From assembly GCA_949123685.1 (NCBI GenBank), contig CASBHZ010000051.1, positions 1 through 20,594 of the forward strand: a DNA stretch of 20,594 nucleotides. The letters are read 5' to 3'. The notes below the pieces were generated by a model. It saw only the letters and a program-made list of their open reading frames with translations, was not told where the DNA came from and ran no database searches. Each line of letters opens with the position of its first letter. Position 1 is the stretch's first letter. Below are positions 15,335 to 20,594 of the stretch, one piece after another. Source of the DNA: an uncultured Bacteroidales bacterium (GTDB lineage: Bacteria; Bacteroidota; Bacteroidia; Bacteroidales; Muribaculaceae). The position numbers were made by a program, and so were the translations under genes.

Positions 15335-15853
15335 ATGACAATCAATCAGAAATTGGCAGATGCCATCAACGATCAGATCAACGCTGAGTTTTGGTCAGCA
15401 TTCCTTTATCTTTCAATGGCATGTTACTGGGAGCAGCAAGGAAGGTCAGGAGTTGCAAATTGGTTCAGGATCCAATTCAAGGAAGAGCAGGCACACGCAG
15501 AAATTTTCATCAACTATCTCCACGCCCGTGGTGCCGAAGTTAAACTCCAAGCCATCGACAAGATGAAACATACATGGGAATCACTTGAAGAGACATTCAG
15601 CGACACCCTGGTGCACGAACAGAGCGTCACCAAACGCATTAATGACCTATACGCCCTCGCTGAAGAGCTGAAAGATTATGCCACCCGTCAGATGCTTAAC
15701 TGGTATGTGGCAGAGCAGGTTGAAGAAGAACACAACGTGCAGGATATCCTCGACAATCTCAAACTTGTAAACGGCGACGGTACAGGCATCCTCCAGATAG
15801 ACAGAGAACTCGGAGCAAGAACATTCGTAGCTCCAAGCATCGCTCAGCAATAA
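15335..15853 (+). CDS. ftnA: Bacterial non-haem ferritin
   Basis: Iron-storage protein of 172 residues that assembles into a 24-mer shell, oxidises Fe(II) and stores it as ferric mineral in the cytoplasm. All the ferroxidase-centre residues known from E. coli FtnA are present with a +1 shift: Glu18, Glu51, His54, Glu95, Gln128 and Glu131. Four-helix bundle signatures NAEFWSAFLYLSMA, FKEEQAHAEIF and YVAEQVEEEHN are intact; a short C-terminal helix follows. Length is typical. The gene stands alone after a long upstream region and before the pckA promoter, and no terminator is obvious between them. In Bacteroides, ferritin responds to iron and oxygen; nothing in this sequence proves that here. 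Confidence 0.96.
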   Translation: MTINQKLADAINDQINAEFWSAFLYLSMACYWEQQGRSGVANWFRIQFKEEQAHAEIFINYLHARGAEVKLQAIDKMKHTWESLEETFSDTLVHEQSVTKRINDLYALAEELKDYATRQMLNWYVAEQVEEEHNVQDILDNLKLVNGDGTGILQIDRELGARTFVAPSIAQQ

Positions 15854-15922
15854 TTTCAACCGGCAATCGATCCAATTACGGAATTTTTTCCATAATATTA
15901 ATCTTATTTGAAAAAATTTGAT

Positions 15923-15931
15923 TAATTTTGC
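15923..15931 (+). promoter_or_regulatory. Predicted pckA promoter (-7 element)
   Basis: TAATTTTGC fits TAnnTTTGY exactly. TTTG occurs at 15907-15910 and 15917-15920, but closer than the usual 19-21 bp, so the -33 box is uncertain. The predicted leader is about 95 nt. This gap shows no other clear element. Confidence 0.45.
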
Positions 15932-16032
15932 AACGTGGTCAAAATAGAAGAACAGGATTTTTGAAATAAGGTGCGCCACCACCTCGCAAACAGGTAAAAT
16001 AATATAAAACCCAAATAAATATCTAAAGATTT

Positions 16033-17637
16033 ATGGCAACATTAGATCTGTCCCAGTACGGGATAAAGGATGTGAAAAATATCATTCACAATCCCTCTTA
16101 TGAAGAGCTTTACAAGGATGAGACCAACCCCAACCTCGAGGGTTATGAAAAAGGAATCGTAACTGACCTCGGTGCAGTTGACGTATTCACCGGCGTTTAT
16201 ACAGGTCGTTCTCCCAAAGATAAATATCTCGTAAAAGACGAGGTTACAGAAAACACCGTATGGTGGACTTCTGACGAATATAAAAACGACAACAAACCCA
16301 TCAGCACAAAAGTATGGGACGAGCTTCGCGAGAAAGCTGTAAAGGAGCTCAGCGACAAGACTCTTTATGTTGTTGACTTGTTCTGCGGCGCTAACGAGGC
16401 TACCCGCCTTAAAGTTCGCTTCATCATGGAGGTTGCATGGCAGGCTCACTTCGTGACCAACATGTTCATCCGCCCTACCAAAGAGGAACTTGCTGACTTC
16501 ACTCCCGACTTCGTTGTTTTCAACGCATCAAAAGCTAAATGCGAGAACTATGAGGAGCTCGGCCTCCACTCTGAGACAGTTGTAGCATTCAACATCAAAG
16601 AGCGTGAGCAGGTTATCATCAACACTTGGTATGGCGGCGAGATGAAGAAAGGTATGTTCTCAATGATGAACTACTTCAATCCACTCCGCGGCATCGCTTC
16701 AATGCACTGCTCTGCCAACACAAATATGGAAGAGACTTCAACAGCCATCTTCTTCGGTCTTTCAGGCACAGGCAAGACAACCCTTTCTACCGATCCCAAA
16801 CGCAAACTTATCGGTGACGACGAGCATGGCTGGGACGATGACGGTGTCTTCAACTACGAAGGCGGTTGCTACGCTAAGGTTATCAACCTTTCAAAAGAAA
16901 ACGAGCCCGACATCTATGGCGCTATCAAACGCGACGCTCTCCTTGAGAACGTAACTGTAGGCGAAGACGGCAAATGCGATTTCGCAGACAAGAGCGTGAC
17001 TGAGAATACTCGCGTGTCTTATCCTATCCACCACATCGAGAACATCGTTAAGCCCGTATCAAAGGGTCCGGCTGCAAAGCAGGTTATCTTCCTCAGCGCA
17101 GACGCGTTCGGAGTTCTTCCTCCTGTAGCTATCCTCAACAACGAGCAGGCTAAATACTACTTCCTCAGTGGCTTCACCGCTAAGCTCGCCGGAACAGAGC
17201 GTGGTATCACTGAACCCACTCCCACTTTCTCGGCTTGCTTCGGTCAGGCATTCCTCTCGCTCCATCCTACAAAATATGCAGAAGAGCTTGAGAAGAAGAT
17301 GAGCCTCAACGGTGCAAAGGCATATCTCGTGAACACAGGTTGGAACGGTACCGGCAAACGTATCTCAATTCCTGACACACGCGGTATCATCGACGATATC
17401 CTCAATGGCGACATCGAGAAAGCTCCTACAAAGGTTCTTCCTTACTTCGATTTCGTTATCCCGACTGAACTTCCCGGTGTTAACCCCGCTATCCTTGATC
17501 CTCGCGACACTTATGCTGACGCTCAGGAATGGGATGACAAGGCTAAGAAACTCGCTGAGATGTTTATCAATAACTTCAAGAAATTTGAGACAAACGAAGC
17601 CGGCAAGGCTCTCGTGGCTGCCGGTCCTCACATCTAA
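16033..17637 (+). CDS. pckA: Phosphoenolpyruvate carboxykinase (ATP)
   Basis: Interconverts oxaloacetate + ATP and PEP + CO2 + ADP. In Bacteroidales it commonly runs toward oxaloacetate, fixing CO2 on the way to succinate and propionate and making ATP. The 534 residues carry Arg59 (GRSPKDKY) for oxaloacetate binding, the kinase-1a P-loop GLSGTGKTT at 242-250, the kinase-2 region GDDEHGW at 261-267 with the metal-binding Asp pair, and [14 protein letters not shown], all diagnostic of the ATP-dependent class rather than the GTP class. Codon choice differs from the neighbours: many GTT, GCT, CTC, CGC and AAC codons and few rare ones, consistent with very high expression. It has its own promoter and a strong terminator, so it is probably monocistronic. 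Confidence 0.98.
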   Translation: MATLDLSQYGIKDVKNIIHNPSYEELYKDETNPNLEGYEKGIVTDLGAVDVFTGVYTGRSPKDKYLVKDEVTENTVWWTSDEYKNDNKPISTKVWDELREKAVKELSDKTLYVVDLFCGANEATRLKVRFIMEVAWQAHFVTNMFIRPTKEELADFTPDFVVFNASKAKCENYEELGLHSETVVAFNIKEREQVIINTWYGGEMKKGMFSMMNYFNPLRGIASMHCSANTNMEETSTAIFFGLSGTGKTTLSTDPKRKLIGDDEHGWDDDGVFNYEGGCYAKVINLSKENEPDIYGAIKRDALLENVTVGEDGKCDFADKSVTENTRVSYPIHHIENIVKPVSKGPAAKQVIFLSADAFGVLPPVAILNNEQAKYYFLSGFTAKLAGTERGITEPTPTFSACFGQAFLSLHPTKYAEELEKKMSLNGAKAYLVNTGWNGTGKRISIPDTRGIIDDILNGDIEKAPTKVLPYFDFVIPTELPGVNPAILDPRDTYADAQEWDDKAKKLAEMFINNFKKFETNEAGKALVAAGPHI

Positions 17638-17659
17638 TCGACAGCATCAGCCAACTATA

Positions 17660-17696
17660 AAAAAGGAGACACTTCGGTATGAAGTGTCTCCTTTTT
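17660..17696 (+). terminator. Rho-independent terminator of pckA
   Basis: The perfect 16-bp arms AAAAAGGAGACACTTC (17660-17675) and GAAGTGTCTCCTTTTT (17681-17696) flank a 5-nt loop and end in a T-run. It lies 23 bp after the pckA stop and separates it from the efflux operon. Confidence 0.92.
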
Positions 17697-17759
17697 AACA
17701 TTCTGTAGGTGAACTCGAAAGACCTTTCATCCGTTCTAAGGGGAAAAGGTTACGAATTT

Positions 17760-19178
17760 ATGAAACTGCTTTGGAAAACACTCATTGTCTCATCGGCTCT
17801 CGGTTCAATCCAGATTCCGGTATATTCAGAAAAGGTCTCGGAATTGCGAGATTCCATCCCCGATGCATGGACTTACGTGCCTGAGCAAACCACATCGCTA
17901 CCTTCCAACGACCAATGGTGGGAAGGTTTCGATGATCCGGAGTTGACATCATTGATAAAACTCGGAGAAAACAACTCCTTCAACCTTTCAATGGCGCTTC
18001 ACCGCATAGAAATGGCACGCCAGAACTGGGAATCGGCAAAAGCCGCCTATTATCCAACCATAGGAATAAGCGCAGGCTGGACAAAAGAACAACAATCCGG
18101 CATGACTTCCAACCATACGGGCAAGGCAATGGGACTTGACTATTTCTCTTTAGGATTAAACTTCTCATGGGAGATTGACGTGTTCGGCAAAGTTCGCGAG
18201 CAGTCAAAAGAAGGGAAAGCAAGCTATAATGCCTCAAAGGCTGAGTATTCAGCAGCAATGGTATCCCTATGTTCCAATATCGCCACTGCGTATTTCAACT
18301 ACCGACTCGCCCAGCAACGCATCAATGTTGCCCAGCAACAGATAGAATCACAGGAACGCATATCAAAAATTACAGAAGCGCGTTATGAAACCGGATTAGC
18401 TTCAAAACTTGATGTGGCTCAATCTCTGACCGTGCTTTATTCCACTCAGGCAAGCTTGCCCGCACTCATAAACATGCGCACAGCCGCCCTCAACAGCATC
18501 GCCCTTCTCACCGGATGCTACCCGGACAAGATAAAGGATGACTTGTTAGCGGAACGTGAGCTGCCCAATGCTTTCCGAATGGTGAAAATAGGAGTTCCCG
18601 CAGACCTTTTACGCCGACGTCCGGACATACTTCAGGCTGAATACGAACTTGCAGGGTATGCAGCACAGGTGGGAGTGGCTAAAAAAGATTTCCTCCCTGT
18701 CCTCACACTTAATGGAGCAATCGGGACATCCGCCCATAAGATAGATGACCTTTTCAGTAAAAACAGTTTCACATATTCGGTCGCGCCACAACTGTCATGG
18801 ACCATCTTCGAAGGGTTGGCACGCAATCACCGTCTGGCTGCTGCAAAAGAGCAAATGCTGGCAGGCATCGACAATTACAATCTCACGGTGATGAATGCCG
18901 TTATAGAGACCGAAAATGCCCTCTCCACTTATGACAGCGCCCTCCGGCAGATTTCCCTCTACCGGAAAGTTTTAAAAGAGAGTCAGGAAGCATTCTCGCT
19001 TGCCGTGGACCGCTATAAACGGGGACTTTCCTCTTTCACAGACGTGATGAACGCGCAGATCAGTCTGCTCGACTATGAGAACACCCTTTTAGAAACACGC
19101 GCAGCGGCCCTGACATCGCTGATAAAGGTATATGCCGCAGTAGCCGGAAATCCGGCAGAAATAATTGAAAACAACTGA
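17760..19178 (+). CDS. TolC/OprM-type outer-membrane efflux factor
   Basis: First gene of a tripartite RND efflux operon; it forms the trimeric outer-membrane and periplasmic tunnel. I choose the ATG at 17760 (MKLLWKTLIVSSALGSIQIP, a signal peptide) over the upstream GTG at 17709; this gives 472 residues, with GGGGAAAAGG just upstream as a plausible ribosome site. Two outer-membrane-efflux repeats are visible: the first with WWEGFDDPEL and NLSMALHRIEMARQ, the second with GVPADLLRRRPDILQAEYELA, the classic NodT/OprM signature, then YKRGLSSFTDVMNAQISLLDYENTLLE. Most NodT-type factors carry a lipobox cysteine; none is seen here, so it is probably not lipidated. The stop is 4 nt from the adaptor start. 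No local repressor gene is in the window. Confidence 0.93.
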   Translation: MKLLWKTLIVSSALGSIQIPVYSEKVSELRDSIPDAWTYVPEQTTSLPSNDQWWEGFDDPELTSLIKLGENNSFNLSMALHRIEMARQNWESAKAAYYPTIGISAGWTKEQQSGMTSNHTGKAMGLDYFSLGLNFSWEIDVFGKVREQSKEGKASYNASKAEYSAAMVSLCSNIATAYFNYRLAQQRINVAQQQIESQERISKITEARYETGLASKLDVAQSLTVLYSTQASLPALINMRTAALNSIALLTGCYPDKIKDDLLAERELPNAFRMVKIGVPADLLRRRPDILQAEYELAGYAAQVGVAKKDFLPVLTLNGAIGTSAHKIDDLFSKNSFTYSVAPQLSWTIFEGLARNHRLAAAKEQMLAGIDNYNLTVMNAVIETENALSTYDSALRQISLYRKVLKESQEAFSLAVDRYKRGLSSFTDVMNAQISLLDYENTLLETRAAALTSLIKVYAAVAGNPAEIIENN

Positions 19179-19182
19179 TACT

Positions 19183-20280
19183 ATGAGATACTTTTACGTA
19201 ATCGCCGTGATCATATTGACATTGAGCGGCTGCCATAAGAAAAATAAAGCCACGGAAGGGACCACGCCCCAAGTGGAAGTCTCCACGCCGATAATAGATT
19301 CGGTGACGCTTCACCGATCATATCCGGGATATATCCGCGCCGCCAACAGCGCAGACGTGGTGGCGCGTGTAAACGGAATGCTTCTCACTCAGAATTATAA
19401 AGAGGGTGATTACGTAACCAAGGGTCAGGTGCTCTTCACTATAGAGCCATCAAAATATCGCGATGCAGTGCAACAGGCTCAAGCCTCATTAAAGACAGCC
19501 GAAAGCCAATACTCATATGCGTCCAGGCAATATGAAGCCATGAAACGCGCCATCCAGGCGGATGCCGTCTCGGAAATGGAGGTGGTGCAGGCAGAGAGCA
19601 GTATGAACACTGCAAAAGCCGCCATACAGAATGCAAAGGCAGCCCTCGCCACGGCTATGGAAAATCTAAGCTATTGCACCGTGCGCGCCACGCGCTCCGG
19701 ACATTGCTCGATAGCCAACGTATCCACCGGTAACTATCTCAATGGGGAAGCCTCGCCGGTAACACTCGCCAAAATATATGACGACACCGATGTCAAAGCA
19801 GTCTTCGAAATAGAAGATTCCCAATACGAAATGATGATGAACGGAAACCGGGCAGACGAAAACAACCTGTTGAGGTCCATACCCCTGAACTTCCAGAATC
19901 CGCTGCCCCATTCATATACAGCCGACCTCTATTATGTGTCACCCAACGTGGAGACAAACACCGGTACCATACGACTGGAAGGACATTTATCCAATAAATA
20001 CAAAGAGCTGAAAGACGGGATGTATGTCTCCGTAGACCTCCCCTACGGCACTGAACCCAAGGCGATACTCGTGCGCGACGCATCGATCGGCACAGACCAG
20101 CTCGGCAAATATCTTTATGTGGTCAATGACTCCGACAAAGTGGTCTATACACCTATCGAAGTAGGAGAAATATACAGGGACTCTTTAAGGATAGTTAACA
20201 AAGGCATAACAGGTAAAGAGCGTTATGTAACCAAAGCTATCCTCACTGTCCGAAACGGTATGCAAGTGATTCCACGTTAA
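19183..20280 (+). CDS. RND efflux periplasmic adaptor lipoprotein (membrane fusion protein)
   Basis: A 365-residue AcrA/MexA-type adaptor linking the inner-membrane pump to the outer-membrane factor. I start at the ATG at 19183 rather than a TTG at 19165 that lies inside the previous gene. Signal peptide [17 protein letters not shown], lipobox Cys17, so it is anchored by lipid. Order of domains: beta-barrel start ([19 protein letters not shown]), half-lipoyl motif [27 protein letters not shown], alpha-hairpin coiled coil (about 95-150; [21 protein letters not shown]), second lipoyl half and beta-barrel (LNG...VTLAKIYD...VKAVFEIED), then the membrane-proximal domain. The usual A-P-x-D-G at the return lipoyl strand is replaced by RATRSG. 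Ends 13 nt before the pump gene. Confidence 0.93.
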   Translation: MRYFYVIAVIILTLSGCHKKNKATEGTTPQVEVSTPIIDSVTLHRSYPGYIRAANSADVVARVNGMLLTQNYKEGDYVTKGQVLFTIEPSKYRDAVQQAQASLKTAESQYSYASRQYEAMKRAIQADAVSEMEVVQAESSMNTAKAAIQNAKAALATAMENLSYCTVRATRSGHCSIANVSTGNYLNGEASPVTLAKIYDDTDVKAVFEIEDSQYEMMMNGNRADENNLLRSIPLNFQNPLPHSYTADLYYVSPNVETNTGTIRLEGHLSNKYKELKDGMYVSVDLPYGTEPKAILVRDASIGTDQLGKYLYVVNDSDKVVYTPIEVGEIYRDSLRIVNKGITGKERYVTKAILTVRNGMQVIPR

Positions 20281-20293
20281 TAAATTCAAGAAA

Positions 20294-20553
20294 ATGTTAT
20301 CTAATTTCTTCATAAAACGACCGATATTCGCTACGGTCATTGCCATACTGATGGTATTGGCGGGACTCATGACCCTTAAGTCCCTCCCCGTGTCGCAATA
20401 TCCAGACATAACCCCGCCGACGGTAGTGGTCAACGCCTCATATCCCGGTGCCAACGCCACCACCGTAGCGCAATCGATCGGCGTGCCTATCGAACAGCAA
20501 ATCAACGGAGTTGAAGGGATGCTCTATATGAGTTCCAATTCCGGAGACGATGG
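20294..20553 (+). CDS. RND multidrug efflux pump, 5' fragment (AcrB/MexB type)
   Basis: Start of the inner-membrane proton-drug antiporter (full proteins have about 1000-1060 residues; 86 complete codons are genomic here). The N-terminus [25 protein letters not shown] is the conserved first transmembrane helix with the FIxRPIFA signature, followed by [25 protein letters not shown] and the porter-domain start [16 protein letters not shown]. This clearly belongs to the hydrophobe/amphiphile efflux family and completes the operon. The genomic sequence ends at about 20553. The apparent continuation DRKSVV and stop are translated adapter and must not be read as a truncation of the gene. Confidence 0.95.
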
Positions 20554-20594
20554 AGATCGGAAGAGCGTCGTGTAGGGAAAGAGTGTGTCTCCTT
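20554..20594. other. Illumina TruSeq adapter contamination at the contig end
   Basis: From 20554 the sequence begins AGATCGGAAGAGCGTCGTGT and continues to 20586 as the exact 33-base reverse complement of the TruSeq universal (read 1) adapter. The remaining 8 bases, GTCTCCTT at 20587-20594, sit exactly where an i5 index would be in a dual-index library. This is not biological sequence. Confidence 0.95.

Noticed and set aside
15932..16032. Riboswitch in the pckA leader
   Set aside because: Only about 95 nt, with no motif or helix pattern of a known riboswitch class that I can identify.
17684..17693. GTGTCTCCTT in the pckA terminator matches the last 10 bases of the window
   Set aside because: Ten bases is short, the preceding bases differ, and the window end is better explained as adapter plus index than as a rearranged copy.
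20294..20575. A complete 93-residue protein ending in a stop codon
   Set aside because: The last codons and the stop are encoded by adapter sequence; the real gene continues beyond the contig.

Overview
The window looks like a Bacteroidales chromosome fragment, probably a gut lineage such as Muribaculaceae; the family is an inference, since no rRNA is present. Pointers are Bacteroidota-type promoters (TAnnTTTG around -7) in several gaps, a MetG with a fused C-terminal tRNA-binding domain, an ATP-type PEP carboxykinase, an M28/glutaminyl-cyclase-like lipoprotein, a SemiSWEET and a lipoprotein RND adaptor. The last ~41 bases are not genomic: an Illumina TruSeq adapter starts at 20554, so this is a draft or metagenomic contig with an untrimmed end.

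Layout. 1-806: 3' end of a secreted beta-helix-type protein. 883-2922: metG. 2923-3216: a compact cluster of palindromic REP-like repeats directly upstream of a RAYT-type Y1 transposase gene (3217-4296), which carries an unusual C-terminal DprA/Rossmann-like domain. 4291-8964, minus strand: five glycosyltransferases (three GT2-like, one GT90/CAP10-like, one GT4), probably one transcript from a promoter near 8985, with a 31-codon mini-ORF translationally coupled by an ATGA overlap. 9118-11437, plus strand: M28 peptidase/glutaminyl cyclase lipoprotein and tyrS. 11487-12482: another GT2, closed by a perfect 23-bp hairpin. 12597-13832: an unrecognised 411-residue protein, convergent with a SemiSWEET (13819-14085) and a DUF115-like GNGPSL protein (14185-15027). 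15028-15334: gene-poor promoter/leader region before ferritin (15335-15853). 16033-17637: pckA with a strong terminator. 17760 to the end: a tripartite RND efflux operon (outer-membrane factor, adaptor, start of the pump), cut by the adapter.

Functional themes are housekeeping (two aminoacyl-tRNA synthetases, gluconeogenesis/anaplerosis, iron storage), surface glycan assembly (six glycosyltransferases plus the DUF115-like protein) and envelope export. The most distinctive item is the pairing of the long RAYT-like protein with its flanking palindromes. The most practically important is the adapter, which creates a false stop codon in the pump gene.
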